Under the pieces are notes generated by a model that did not search any database, was not told the origin of the DNA, and worked only from the letters and a program-made list of their open reading frames with translations. Positions 11,231 to 23,349 of a stretch of DNA of 64,000 bases are shown here, piece after piece (within the stretch, counting starts at the first letter, position 1; every line of letters begins with the position of its first letter). The position numbers and the translations under genes are program-made. Source of the stretch: Ascarosepion bandense (Eukaryota; Mollusca; Cephalopoda; Sepiida; Sepiidae); the NCBI GenBank assembly GCA_037127315.1, contig JBBBDQ010001156.1:3072001-3136000 (forward strand), read 5' to 3'.

Positions 11231-11821
11231 TTGAAATCCGCTAAGAGGCTTTTACTCTTCTTTCTTTACATATTCTCTTTTTTACCATATTTTGCTTTCT
11301 ATTTCCTTTTTAACTTTCATTCATTCATTCATTCATTCATTCATTCAATCGCATATTATTTTTCATGTCTCTACACAGTTTTGTTTCTTCTTTGTTATTT
11401 TGTTACTTGTCTTCTAATTTTAATTATTTTATCCAACCATTTTTCCAAATTTTCTTTCTTTCTTTCATTTTTTCATTCCTCTTCGTCTAATTATTTACTT
11501 GGCTATTTTTCATTTTTCTTTTTTTTCTTTCTTTCTCTTAACTCATTATTTTTCTTTTTCCATTCCTTTTCTTTTCCTTTTTTTCATTCAGTATTTTTCA
11601 CTGTCCATTCCTTCTCTCTTTCTTTCGTTACTTTAACTCTTTGCATCTCACGTTCGTTAAATTTTTTGCATTTCATTCTTTCTTTCATTCACTCATTTGC
11701 TATTGTTCTTTAACTCATTATTCTGCCATATTTTTTTCACTCACATTTTTATTTCACTCTCTATTCTTTAATTCGTTTTTTTTGTATGTCCCGTTCCTTC
11801 ATTAAATTTTTTTTATCATCA
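11231..11821 (+). repeat. Polypyrimidine tract with (TTCA)n core
   Basis: The plus strand is almost entirely T and C, with a (TTCA)n run at about 11317-11346 and scattered TTTC units. A 160-codon open frame across it is compositional, not a gene. Together with 12330-12740 it forms one tract split by a LINE end. Confidence 0.8.
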
Positions 11822-12320
11822 TGTCACCCCAAAGCAAGACATTTTACTGCCACTGTTTTGCAGGGGGTTGAATAAGAGGAAAGTTATGAGAAAGACTGAC
11901 AGCTTATAGGGGGTGTCAGGAAGTGGGTAAGCAAGGATGAGAATACTGATGAGAGTCGAGTGGACAGCGAAAGAAGCATGAGAGAAAGGAAGCAAGTTAG
12001 AGAGATAGGAGATGACTATTGACTTTACATTTAAATTCTTGACGATTGTAGCTGTCGGGAAAGCAAGTAAACGGAAGGGAATTTCACAGGCGAGAAGTGC
12101 GAGAAAAAAGCTGCTGGAGTAGAACTTGTGTTAACATTTTATTGGTTTCACAGTCAAAGGGTGGGACCTAGTTGCTAATCTTCTGGATCGAGTAAATTCA
12201 TATATAGGAGGGCACCAGTGAGCTAAGTTCATCGGAGCAGAAGCCGTGAAAGTATTTGTAGAAGAGACACAGGGAAGCTACATTGCGCCGGTGAGAAAGT
12301 GGCTGTATCTGAGCTGCCAT
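11822..12320 (-). pseudogene. CR1-like LINE 3' end
   Basis: On the minus strand, SHRRNVASLCLFYKYFHGFC (about 12285-12225) is followed after a gap by QLFSRTSRL and a stopped NSLPFTCFPDSYN (12115-12055), then a 3' UTR to about 11822 containing the complement of TTTTGCAGGGGG. Three more copies of the same 3' end lie at 22070, 36345 and 47755. Inserted within polypyrimidine DNA. Confidence 0.85.
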
Positions 12321-12329
12321 GTCGTGATC

Positions 12330-12740
12330 ATAAATTTTGATCCTTTTTTTTTTTTTTTGCAATCTTACTTTCGCTCATTTTCTCTTTCATTCCTTTTTCG
12401 TTTTTCAAACTTTATTCTTCTTTTCGCTATTTATTTAATTGTTTCTTTTTTCGTATTTCCTTTTTCATTCACTGTTTTCTCGACCATTTCTTTCTTTTTT
12501 CTTTCGATACTGTACCTGTTTTGAGTCTCCTTTTCTTTCGTTAAACTTCTCACATTTTATTCTCTCTTTTTATCTTTTTCTTCTTATTTCCTTCACTATT
12601 TTTCACTCCATTCTTTCGTTACATTAACTGATTTGCATTTTCCATTTTATACTTTCGCTCGTTCTTTATTTATCTCGTTCTTTTCGTTCCTTCTTTGCCG
12701 GTTAAAATCTCCTCGTTTAAACAGTCATTTGAGCTGTTAT
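12330..12740 (+). repeat. Polypyrimidine tract, second part
   Basis: T/C-rich continuation of 11231-11821. The overlapping open frames are compositional artefacts. Confidence 0.75.
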
Positions 12741-12779
12741 TTGTGTTGTATCATTATGTATACATCTCTTTATCTTTAC

Positions 12780-13233
12780 AAGAGTAGATCAAAGCGAAAA
12801 TGGGCCATATCTGTCATATCTGGACTAGAGACGCCTATTGCTCGCTTTCCAGTCCTGAAAGAATTAAAAAAACTTTACGTGCCCTTGTGAGGGATGACTT
12901 ATTTTCAACAGTTCAGCGTCCTTCCGACAGACACAGCATCGCTAATTTATCACTATATCTATGTCAATTGTTTCAATGAGCTAACTCCTTTAGTGCTATC
13001 AGCTCAGACATTTACAGACTAGATCCACTTTCCTATATCTACCTCTTTGAATCAATCTATTTTCTCTACATAATCTTTTGGGAAGTATAACATTCCATTC
13101 ATAAATATTATCAGGAAGATTTGCTATTTTGGTGGCCAGGTTCCCACGTGGATGCTTCCTAGAAGACCATGATTTTTTTTTAAGTTGATATCAATCGTTT
13201 CCTATCTGTTATACTCTCATACTTTTCACGTCA

Positions 13234-13278
<45 letters not shown>

Positions 13279-13375
13279 TGTTCTGTATTTCATTCTATAT
13301 CTATGTTTTATATTTCTCTTAGTAATCTACTACCTTGAGTGGCTCTTTGGCCTTGTATTGAGCAAAATGTAGTAG
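12780..13375 (+). pseudogene. CR1-like LINE tail containing a (TTC)n array
   Basis: VRDDLFSTVQRP followed by HSIANLSLYL (about 12888-12965) is a degraded form of the DDL-x-S-x-L-Q-x-L-S-H-R-R-x-V-A-S-L-S-L-F segment that precedes the end of CR1-type reverse transcriptases. The 3' UTR-like CTACCTTGAGTGGCTCTTTGG at 13328-13348 resembles those at 1668 and 17070. A (TTC)n array occupies 13236-13277. Confidence 0.6.
13236..13277 (+). repeat. (TTC)n microsatellite
   Basis: Fourteen perfect CTT/TTC units within a LINE 3' UTR-like stretch. Confidence 0.97.
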
Positions 13376-13979
13376 AAAAAATAATGATATTTAGTCAGTT
13401 TAGTTTTCGATAACATAACACCAAACGCAGCAAAAATAAAATGTCAAGAATATTCAAAATCTTTGGCATGCTTGCCTGGAAAATCAGCATTCAAAATTCG
13501 TTTTTGTTGTAGTTTTTATCTCGGTTAGAACAACGGCTGCTACGTCTGAATCACGAAGCGGACCTTTTTTCTTCTCATGATGATTATTATCATTGCTAGT
13601 ATTATTATTAAAATTGAAGTAAAAATATATAAGTCTAAAAGTAATGCGTTAACGAAAAAGACAATGTGAGCCAATCTTGAGTGAAGATAATCATCAATTT
13701 TTTCTTAATTAGAGGTGGAAATCTTGGTTACACATTACTTCTAAAAGAAGATGTAGGATATTCTATTGGAAAACAAACAAAAAAGAACATTATTTTCCTC
13801 GTTAACGTTATGCGATTATCTGCTGTTGGGCCAGCTTATTGCGCCAACTGTGATTGGATGAACGGGTAAGCTAATTAGTTAAAAGCGATAAGATTTCTTT
13901 TTTCCATGTTGGAACGAAAATCTAAAAAGTCGGGGAAGAAAATGTAAAATGCAACAAAAAGTGAAGTAGAAAACAGGAA
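13376..13979. other. No recognisable feature
   Basis: AT-rich. The 62-codon frame at 13681 shows no known motif. Confidence 0.45.
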
Positions 13980-14014
13980 TATTTAGGAAACGAAACAGAA
14001 AAGAAAAATTAAAA

Positions 14015-14018
14015 TACA

Positions 14019-14064
<46 letters not shown>

Positions 14065-14760
14065 TATAAACGCAGAAAGAAATAAAGAATGTAAAACGAA
14101 AGAAAGAAAGAAAGAAAGAAAGGTAAACATCGAAGAAAGAAAGATAGAAAGAAAGAAAGAAAAAAGAAAAAGGAAAGAAAGAAAGAAAGAAAGGTAAACA
14201 TCAAAGAAAGAAGGAAATAAGGTAAACATCGAAGAAAGAAAGAAAAAAGAAAGAAAGAAAAGTAAAATAAGGAGAAAGAAAGAAAGAAAGAAAGGTAAAC
14301 ATCGAAGAAAGAAAGATAGAAAGAAAGAAAGAAAGAAAAAGAAAGAAAGAAAGAAAGAAAGCAGGAAAGAAAGATATATAAACGTAGAAAGAAATAAAGA
14401 ATGTAAAACGAAAGAAAGAAAGAAAGAAAGGTAAACATCGAAGAAAGAAAGATAGAAAGAAAGAAAGAAAAAAGAAAAAGGAAAGAAAGAAAGAAAGAAA
14501 GAAGGAAATAAGGCAAACATCGAAGAAAGAAAGAAAAAAGAAAGAAAGAAAAGTAAAATAAGGAGAAAGAAAGAAAGAAAGAAAGGTAAACATCGAAGAA
14601 AGAAAGATAGAAAGAAAGAAAGAAAGAAAAAAGAAAGAAAGAAAGGTAAACATCAAAGAAAGAAGGAAATAAGGTAAACATCGAAGAAAGAAAGAAAAAA
14701 GAAAGAAAGTAAAGTAAAATAAGAAGACAGAAAGAAAGAAAGAAAGAAAGAAAGAACGGA
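14015..14760 (+). repeat. (GAAA)n array with a ~310-bp higher-order repeat
   Basis: GAAA units are interrupted by recurring markers: GGTAAACATCGAAG, AAAGTAAAATAAGGAG and GATATATAAACG. The marker order from GATATATAAACG at about 14061 repeats from about 14371, giving a period near 310 bp. The long minus-strand frames rich in F, L and S are translations of this array, not proteins. Confidence 0.92.
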
Positions 14761-15855
14761 AAAAAGATACTGCAATTAAATAAACGATAAATAGTAAGAT
14801 GCTAAAAAAAACGGTGAATTAGCATGAAAGAAAAAAGGAAAATATGTTTAAGACAGAAAGGAAGAAAAATAGACATAGTGTGAATTAAAAAAAATGCAGT
14901 AAGTTACTGAAAAAAGGAAAAAGTAAGAAAAAGTCAAATGAATCCTGAAAAGATATTTAAGGAAAGATCCTTAAAAAGAAAGCCAAGAAATAAATATTAA
15001 AGTAAAAAGGAATGAAAAAAAAAAATAGAAAAGTATCGCGAATAAGAAAGAAAAGAATGAAGGATATTAAAAATATTGCGAAGAAAGAAAAACAGAAAAT
15101 GAAAGACAATATGAGGAATGAAAAATCTCCGAAGTGAATATGACGAAAGAAACAAAATGAAATAAACTGGTTAATATGACAGAAGAAACGGCGAACTTAG
15201 CTGAAACTGTAGTAAGAGAAATAAGGAACCTATTTAAAAAGAGAAAATGCAGAAGTGACTTCAGAGAAAAAATATTCACCGACTTAGAAGAAAAATGGAA
15301 CTAACAGAAACAAATCAGACGTCAAGACAAGAAAAACATTGCAAAGGAGCGAATAAAATGCCGACAAAAAAAGGAAAATATTCCTCAAGAGAATAAGCAA
15401 GAAATAACAGATTAATAAAAGATTTTATTAGGAAAAAATGAACAAATCAACAAAATAAGATAAGAAAGAACAGAACGGTCAAAAAAAAATTGGGAAGGGA
15501 ATGAACTAATCAATAATTGAGAAAAGAACGCAAGGGAGTATTTCTTAAGATAAGGCAAAATTAATAAAATATGAAGAAACATTTTAAAATATATAAAAAA
15601 AGGATAAAAAAAGAAGTGAGTGAAAGGAAAATAAAAAACGAGAACTATTTAAAAATAATTTAAAACAGAGAAAGACGAGACGGAAAAGGAAAAGAAAAAG
15701 GCAAAAGTTTTAAAATAGACCAAAAAATACTAATTAAAAGACTGAAAAAATAAAACAGAAGTATTTTTTTAAATAATCTAAATAAATATTTTTAGATGGG
15801 TCAAAACAGAAAAATAAGAAAATTTAAAAAAAAAGAGAAACATTTTAATAGGGGG
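14761..15855 (+). repeat. Long polypurine region
   Basis: About 1.1 kb in which the plus strand is overwhelmingly A and G, without a clear unit; probably degraded GAAA/GAAAA arrays. The reverse strand resembles the polypyrimidine DNA at 11.2-12.7 kb. Confidence 0.75.
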
Positions 15856-15857
15856 AA

Positions 15858-16320
15858 ACTTCTTTTTATTCTATGATATGTCCCTTCAGGACGTTGGTGA
15901 TCTTGGTTCTCTACAATTTCCTGTTCTTTGTAGCTCTTAATAAATTTTATCTTTTTGCCATCTCTCCCAAAACCTGATCCGTCCTCCGTTCACTCATGCT
16001 CACGAGGTAGATTTTGCATTGCTTTCATTTGTCTTTCTTACCTTCAATCAGTCATGTGAGCATTTAATTTTCCAAGCCCTCTTTTTTGTGACCGGAAAAA
16101 TTCAACTGTCTCTTCACTGCTATTTGTAATTGTGGTTTTCTAGTTGCCATTGTCTCTCGAGCTTCGTCGTTACTCGCATGTTCAACCCATGGTATTCTCA
16201 CACATTCTTCTCTAGAAAAACATTACTGTTGCTTCAAGTCTATTCTTCCCACGTGAGGAGATTGTTCCGCATTCATTACCATATAAGGGGACTAATACTA
16301 TATAACATTACCGTACTGGC
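15858..16320 (-). pseudogene. RTE-like LINE tail
   Basis: The minus strand carries, in mixed frames, MFF then RRMCENTMG-like text (the R-R-M-L-R-I-P-W-T segment), then VKRQLNFSGHKKEGLEN and a stopped LIEGKKDK. This is the RTE-like tail also seen at 24255 and 48250. Several stops. Confidence 0.65.
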
Positions 16321-16431
16321 TTAAATTTCTGGATGGCATATTTCGCAATCTCAATGCTGCACTTTCCGTTTATTGTAAGACGCTGCCCATATATTTAGCT
16401 TATTGAAACTGTGTGATTTTGATATCTCCAA

Positions 16432-16656
16432 CTTACGCACAAATACCCTTGGGAAAGGTCTTAATTAGCCTATTTCCTCCAGTTATGTCTTAAATAATAG
16501 GACAGATTGGGTTCTATAGTCTTGGATGGCAACCAGTCTACCGCAGAAAGCAATAGCAACCTACTGCAGCATAATCTTCTGCCGAGTCAGTCATGTCTCT
16601 TTCGAGACATGATCGCCCAAAACGTGTATCACGTGTGACACTTAACTGACTGATTA
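16432..16656 (+). mobile_element. SINE family A, 5' truncated
   Basis: Starts at ACTTACGCACAAATACCC, so the tRNA head is missing. The body is intact to the ACTGACTGAT tail. Confidence 0.85.
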
Positions 16657-17110
16657 TACTATATTTAGGCTGAAGCGACCCAGTCCTCTCTATCTAGCCT
16701 CAACAGTGTTCAAAAGCGTTTGAGCCGTTTTTCACACACGAAACGTTACTAGACTCTCACTAATCAATCTCTGTTTTTATGGCGGTTGTTCGGGTGAAAC
16801 ATTCTTTTGTTCCACTAGTTCCGAGCTTCCTAACTGGAACTCAAGGGATTACTTACACTGAAAACTCATTTCTATTCGTATTCCACTGGTAATGAAGAAG
16901 TTATACTCAGTTCTGTGCAAGAACTGTTGCATTGCGAAACCTACACCTAAGAGAATGCTTCCCTGATATCTACAATATTGACCTATTCAGATCTAGGTTC
17001 AACAATTATCTATTCTACATATCTTTATAGTGTTGAAATTTTGCACCATCCCTGAGTAACCCTCTACCTTCAGTGGCTCGTGGGCCTTGAATTATTAGAA
17101 GAACATAAAT
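16657..17110 (+). pseudogene. CR1-like LINE tail
   Basis: Segments readable in mixed frames include LSSLNSVQKRLS (about 16700-16735), YTENSFLF-like text near 16860, and MLPDIYNIDLFRSRFNNYL (about 16960-17015), the F-P-x-x-Y-N-L-x-x-F-K ending of CR1-type LINEs. The 3' UTR has TAACCCTCTACCTTCAGTGG at 17059. Confidence 0.65.
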
Positions 17111-18719
17111 AAATGTGCTACTAAAAGATCACAAGGCCAACCTGCTGAGTACCGACAGAAAGATCATCATACCTTTGTAATTTTATTCGGTAGGAAACAG
17201 AGAAAAAAGCATCATCACAGGAGCAGATTAAAGCATGCACCAATATATAGGTATCACTTAACAGCCACAATATGTCTCTGATTATGATCAAATCGTATTC
17301 CTCTGAAACGTTGACATCCGTTGCAAGAAAATCACGAATAAAACTTCAAACACAAGTTCATTCCTTATTTTAAAATAAAATAATTTAAAAAGACACAAGA
17401 GAGAGAAAACCTGGCACATTTAAGTTAATTAAAAAGCTATGGGTTAATTAGTAGTTAATTAAACCCAGCTATGGGTTAATTAGGATGAGTATCGCTACAT
17501 CATTATCTCAAAAAAATTCTTACAATTTAAATCTATTTTCGGGCTTTAAATAAAGTTTTGTAAACGGAAAAGTAAAGCAAAGTGTTGATAATCTGTAAAA
17601 AAATCAATGAATCAAAAGCTATTTTTTTACTCTAGCAGAAACCGTTATAGAAAATGTAAGATGTTTTCAAATACAATCAACACGGAATGGTCCATTATTT
17701 ATCTGAGGTAAATCCAGTGCCCGACGAAAGTGTTACCCTCCTAACGGAACAAAGCACATTTAGAATTATTAGATGCTTTTTTCTTTTGGTTGGATTCCAA
17801 CAAAGGTGTCGACATTTTCTGCGGCATTTTCAGGTGTGTTCTATGTCGTGTGATCTTTATTGCGGTCAGCTTAAATAATAAATAGTTATCCATGATTCTT
17901 CTTCTATGTTCTGTGTCTCTTTGGAACGCTGGCCATCATTGCTCTCCACAATTTCGTGTATTTTATACCTTTTGCTGTCTCTTGTAATATATTTCTGAAC
18001 CCACAGGATTATGATTCGGTCAGAAGCAGGAATGCAGGCAGTCACAATTACATTAAAGGAATGTAATTATATTACTATGAGCCAACAGAAATATGATTTG
18101 TTGTCAGATACAATGGCAAACAAAAGAGTGTTTACATTAAAGAAAAGTAATAGTATTTCGGTGACCCGACAAGAACATGATTAGGCGTCGGAAACAATGA
18201 TAAACAAAAATGTGTTTGAGTCAGGACAGCTGTTTTCAAAGTTCGGAAAATATAAACAATGAAAGACAGAAAAGTGATGACGTCAAAGGCAGCTGGTCTA
18301 AGTAAAAATCGGCGAAAATGGTTAATAGACGTGCCGTTCCATAAATGACGTAATTAAGTTGAATTCGGATATCTCAGCTTATACAAGATCTTTTTTTTTG
18401 GGGTAAAAAGCAGGTCATGGAGAGGACTTGGAGAGAGCGCAAAGAAGACAACACAATCCAATCAACTCCCTTGTATGTGCGTATGTGTTTGATTCTCTCC
18501 GACTGCCACTCTATACACAACCGTTACCGAAGAGAAATAAAATATTAGGTTATATTTTTATTTCTTTGTTGTTTTGTGTTCGTCGTTTATTCGTCAAGAC
18601 GATTGTTGTTCCAGCAGCAGTAGTGGAAACAGGAGCATTATGTATATCAATATGTATATCATACACGTTTTGGTATATAACAAGCTTCCAAACATTTACT
18701 TGATATTGACAGATAAGTT
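17111..18719. other. No recognisable gene
   Basis: Unassigned AT-rich sequence. A short direct repeat of CTATGGGTTAATTAG lies at about 17438 and 17470. About 17890-18000 has weak similarity to RTE-like LINE tails on the minus strand (CTCTCCACAATTTC-type words) but I could not frame it. The ORF at 18428-18703 has no recognised domain. Confidence 0.4.
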
Positions 18720-18990
18720 ATGCGTTGTTTCTCTATGTCCACTTAACCGTCATTTTCTCCTGTGAATATCAGATTTTTCTCATGATGTGTCCTAGAAATT
18801 TCATTTGTCTCTTCCTAGTGTTAAGTATATATTTCTGTTTTTCAATTGTCTCTTGAACTTACTTGTTACTCATATTGTCAGTCCATGGTATTCCAAATAT
18901 CCTACTGTAGAACAACATTTCTGTCCCTCCTTCATTCACTGCTATATAGGAAAGATCGACATACAAGCAGTTCATTACTATTTTTTTAAG
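18720..18990 (-). pseudogene. RTE-like LINE tail
   Basis: The minus strand carries NVVLQ, a broken IWNTMD and KRQMKFLGHIMRK (about 18800-18770), the usual K-R-Q-L-K-F-L-G-H-I-M-R-K segment of this LINE family. Frames are broken. Confidence 0.6.
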
Positions 18991-19017
18991 AAAAGGAAAT
19001 ATTCCTATTTCTTAAGG

Positions 19018-19100
19018 CTTCAGTCAGTCATGTACCATACGTGATACACGTTTGGGTGATCATGTCTGTTTTGATTCGTGACTGATTAGGCAGAAGATTT
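19018..19100 (-). mobile_element. SINE family A, 3' part of an interrupted copy
   Basis: Minus-strand tail and GACATGATC block. The rest of this SINE resumes at 19555, so about 455 bp separate the two parts. Confidence 0.7.
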
Positions 19101-19554
19101 TACAGTCAAACAAAGCAAGAATAATGTCTTTAAACATGCATTTTCCTTATTTTTTAAACAATTCATATCTGCTTTGTTTTCGAATACTAATGTAAACAAA
19201 AACAATTTATTTACGAAAAGCCCTGAAGAGTGAAGGCATCACAATAACGCTGTCTCGAAACTCTGAAGTTGGTATGACTTGAAATAACTTTGCTCAGCTA
19301 AGTGACAAACTTCTTCACATTAATTCTATCTTGATGATATCGAGCACTTTATCACAAAAAAATATGGTCCTCATCTACGTTGTTGTCGCTGTGACTTATC
19401 ATTTTCATCAGGTATACATTGATCTGCGTAACCTACAGGCAATTCCAAATTGAATCCATTATTTAATCTGCAAGGATAGACTGTTCTTATTCCACTGCCC
19501 ATGTTTAAGGATATCTCATCTAATTCTTACGTATCTTCTCTTCTGCTTTTCAAT
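19101..19554. other. Sequence interrupting a SINE
   Basis: About 455 bp of unrecognised AT-rich DNA lying between two parts of one minus-strand SINE. It is either an insertion or the product of a rearrangement; I see no terminal repeats. Confidence 0.45.
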
Positions 19555-19760
19555 ATTCTGCCAATCGGCAACCATTTGTTTCTGCTGCAGGCTGGTTGCC
19601 AACTAATGCTATAGAACCCAATCTGTTCTGATTTTTAACCCATAACTGGAGGGAGAAAAGATGGATTAACACTTTTCCTAAGAGTATTTGCGCGTAAGTG
19701 AATGCAATGAATTCAACTTAAATTCGAACTCGACTCCACTGCACCACAACGCACGCCTTT
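19555..19760 (-). mobile_element. SINE family A, 5' part of an interrupted copy
   Basis: Continues the SINE begun at 19018: GGTTGCCAACTAATGCTATAG through the tRNA head, ending at the GCACCACAACGCA complement near 19753. Confidence 0.75.
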
Positions 19761-19914
19761 TAAGATATATTTAAGCTGATTTGTAAATAGCACTAAATGT
19801 TAGTTTATTACAAGAACCATTAATAGTACTTAAAACTTATATATACATCGAATGCAGAGAATGTAAGTCTCATTTCTGTTGCTTTAAAATTCTTTTTCAT
19901 CTATGCGATGGTAG

Positions 19915-20490
19915 TTCATGATGTCTCGAAAAAGACATGACTGACTGGGCAGAAGATTATCCCGCTGTAGGTTGCCATTGCTTTCGACGGTAAACTGGTT
20001 ACCAGCCAAGGGCTATAGAACCCAATCTGTACTGTTATTTGACTCATGGTTAGAGAGGTAAGAGATGTATTATATTATTAAGTAGTAATTAGTGGGGGAT
20101 CAGTTTATTAATTCATAACAATAGAAAACCGTTCCCCAGTTGATGCCCAGTAGAATTTTTAATTATATTCAATTATTATATCCAGTCAGTCATTTAAGTG
20201 TCATACTTGATACACGCTTTGGGCGATCATGTCTCGAAATGACTGACTGGACAAAAGATCATCATGAAGTAGGTTGCCATTGCTTTCCGCAGTAGACTCG
20301 TTGCCGACCAAGGCTATAGAACCCAATCTGTCCTATTATTTAATCCATACCTGGAGGGAAGAGACAGATTAACACCTTTTCTAAGAGTATTTGTGCGTAA
20401 GTGAATGCAAGGAATGTCAACTGGAATTCGAACTCGGCTCCCCGATTTGTCGTTCCGAGTCGACATCCATTGCACCACAACGTATATTCT
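19915..20490 (-). mobile_element. Dimeric SINE family A, copy 3
   Basis: On the minus strand: full monomer with head (20490 down to about 20182), linker (about 20181-20063) containing AGTGGGGGATC, then headless second monomer (20062-19915). Same architecture as the plus-strand dimers at 3608 and 9301. Confidence 0.8.
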
Positions 20491-22069
20491 GAGATGGCAA
20501 TTAGGTGCCTTGTTATTCTTATTTTCTAAAATTAGTTTTAGTAATAGACAATGAGCAATCGGCTTCCAATCAATAAATATTAGCTTTTGAACCCGGCTTG
20601 TTGAATATGGAATGTCGAACTCAGGACATTTTAGATTAACTAACATCTGCGAATTGCGAATATTACACAAGCACAGATACAGAAAGAAAATAAAAGATCC
20701 TCCAGGAACACCTAAATGCAAACATCTTTCCTTTCTTTGTTTTCATTTAGCGTTACGTCGCTTTTGGTGTTCAGGGTATTTTTTTTTTTTTTTTGGTATA
20801 ATTCGCATCATTTTTGCTTTCACTTTATTAGAGTTAATAATTTAACTTTGTGATCCCAGCAGAGATGAACCTAACAATCGGAAGGTGTCTTTATTTCTCG
20901 CTGACGTCTCCCATTCCACTAAGATCTCCACGGGACCCTCTTAACAACGTTTAAGCAGACTCTATTCTCTTGGCCTACCCTGTAAATTTAATGTCGTCTC
21001 TGTCACTGTTTACGGCTATTATACAGCTCTTCCTTGCAATTTTATTTATTTTTCTTTTTAATCATAGACGGGATCTATTTCTGGGGCTCACTTAGAGTGG
21101 TATTTTAATGCTTGAAACTAATATGGCTTCGTGACTGCGTTATGCGTAAAGCGAACAACAGAACGCGGTATGTGCTATTTTTCTTCGGCTCTACGACAGG
21201 CAGTAGTTACTTCAGCATTTTTGTTGCAGTCGTCCGTGTGTTTTCAGCGTGCAAAAGACAAGCAAACCTAGTTTCGGCCCTACTTTCTGCAATTCCTTTC
21301 ACATTTGCTTTGTCACGCATGCGCATTCGATGCCTGATTCGTGTAAATTAGACTCGAGTGCGCATGTCGCTTTGGAACGGAGTCAATTATAAACTAGACA
21401 CGAATTTAAGTACACGAAAACACGCCCTGCGGTGCCAGACATGTCCAGAATGTATATTTATACGCACATGAGTTTTACGCCTGTACCGAATCAAGAGAAA
21501 TCCAGAAAAAAAAAATATATATATATATATGTATGTTTGTGATCGTGTATTTGTGTCGACTCGAATCACCGGTTCAAATTTTTATCTTTCCAATTTCCTT
21601 CATTTTTTGTTTATACCATTCAAAAAGGCATGACTCCATTTTTTCCTTTTTTTTATTTTTTTATTTTTTGCTGAGCTGCTTCTTGGACTCTCGGGTTTGA
21701 TGGTAGCCAACCCAGGAGAAGGTAAACACTGAATTCAAGTATGAGATCTGATCGGAGATTTCTTGACATACTATGCGCTGAATCTCTGAAATATATTTAT
21801 ACTAAAGGTATGACCAGATCTCCATAAACATTCAATTAATAAAAAATCCCTATGTGGGGAGTCTAGCCTTTCAGTTCGAAACTTAAATGTTATTCAATAC
21901 AATTTATTTAACTCAAACAAGACTGTGCACTAATATATATATTCATACATTTATATAAGAAAACTCAACATATCATTGAAAGTGGCTATAATACCGACCC
22001 GGGAAAATAGGAGTGCCGAATGAAATGAATATTGTGGTCTGACGAAATGAAAGAATTTAGTATATTTTA
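20491..22069. other. No recognisable gene
   Basis: Unassigned, with a (TA)n tract at 21516-21530. A GC-richer section at about 21110-21380 contains TCACGCATGCGCATTCGATG, but the 79-codon frame there matches nothing I know. Confidence 0.4.
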
Positions 22070-22575
22070 ATCATATCGCCCCAAGCAAGGCATTTTACTG
22101 CCACTGTTTTGCAGGGGGTTACATAGGAGCAAAATTATGAAAAAGAATGACAGGTTATAGGGGGTTGTCAGGAAGTGAGTAAGAGAAGGATGAGAATACT
22201 GATGAGAGTGAAGTGGACGAAGAGAAGAGCATGAGAAAGAGAGGATGCAGGTTAGTGAGAGAGGAAATGACTATTAAATTTACAATTGAATTCTTGGAGA
22301 TTGTAGCTGTCGGGAAACCAAATAAACGGAAGGGAATTCCTCAGGCGGGAAGTGAGAGAATAAAAACTGTCGGAGTAGAATTTGCGTTTACATTTTATTG
22401 TTTTCACAGTAAAGTGGATGGGACCTAGTTGCTAATCTTCTGGATCAAGTAAATTCATATATAGGGGGCACCTGTGAGCTAAGTTCACTGGAGCAGAAGC
22501 CGTGAAAGTATTTGTAGAAGAGACACAGGGAAGCTACATTGTGCCGGTGAGAAAGTAACTGTATCTAAGCTGCCA
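22070..22575 (-). pseudogene. CR1-like LINE 3' end, best-preserved copy
   Basis: The minus strand reads LSHRHNVASLCLFYKYFHGF (about 22540-22480), SSELSSQVPPIYEFT, then SFYSLTSRLRNSLPF and PDSYNLQEFNCKFNSH (about 22360-22265), and a 3' UTR to 22070 with the complement of GTTTTGCAGGGGG. It is the clearest of the four copies of this 3' end and anchors the family assignment. Confidence 0.85.
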
Positions 22576-22734
22576 AGTCTGGATTGATCACATTGCAGAT
22601 ATAGTTCATATAAATGAATTATAATTTATAACCACTTTAAAAGATATATTAAGTTTTCATTTATATATATCATATTCTTCTGGATAACATCCATTGAGCT
22701 CTCTATCCAGATCTAATAATTAATATTTTCTACT

Positions 22735-23000
22735 ACGTAGATCTTAGTATTTGTCTATATTTCTGAAATGAGGTAGTATTTACATAATCCAGACTTTTGT
22801 CCTCATTTTTGTTGCCATTTGTACGATGTTTCAGTCTATGTGCGCTCCGGCCTTCTTCAGTTAGTAGGAACAACTAACTTGCCGTGTTAGAGGAAAACAA
22901 CTCCTGACTTCCAATCGAGCATTACTACGAAAGGAATAAGAATGATATACCCCAGTGATTGTAATAAAAGTTTCGGTTCGAAATTCCTAGTACCTGAAGA
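22735..23000. repeat. Penelope-associated repeat, copy a
   Basis: The left part is in minus orientation (TTTGTCTATATTTCTGA..ATGAGGTAGTATTTAC, GTTGCCATTTGTACGA, CCGGCCTTCTTCAG); the right part (22930-22995) has plus-orientation words (GATATACCCCAGTGATTGTA, GGTTCGAAATTCCTAG). Related copies occur at 35536, 43830, 60905 and 61180. The Penelope link is inferred from the reverse transcriptase fragment beside a further copy at 37353. Confidence 0.6.
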
Positions 23001-23349
23001 ATATATATATGCCAGTATTTTCTAGCCTTCGAGCGTATATCTTCACGTGCTTATGGGAAGAAAGATGCAACCTTGTAAAACCGTATGCACAAGCCTACAA
23101 GGATGAATAAAAATCGTGTAGAGACACGCACGCATTGAAACGCTCTATCTCACAAATTTGTTTTTTTTTTTGTAGAGTATTTTTTATGAGCATGCGCAGT
23201 CATCAGAGCTGTATGACTTATCTTACGATCTATCGCTCATTTTCTCATTCTCTCATGCTTGCATTAGTAGCATCATTTTTTTCTCAGTCAGCATGACTGA
23301 GAAATACTTGCACTATCTGCCTGTCTTATATACACCCATTAATTTAAAA

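Noticed and set aside
11231..11713. 160-codon plus-strand frame resembling a multi-pass membrane protein
   Set aside because: The hydrophobic appearance comes from T/C composition (TTT, TTC, CTT codons); neighbouring frames look the same.
13879..14681. Long minus-strand open frames (up to 232 codons) rich in F, L and S
   Set aside because: They are translations of the (GAAA)n array; three frames are open at once and there is no non-repetitive domain.
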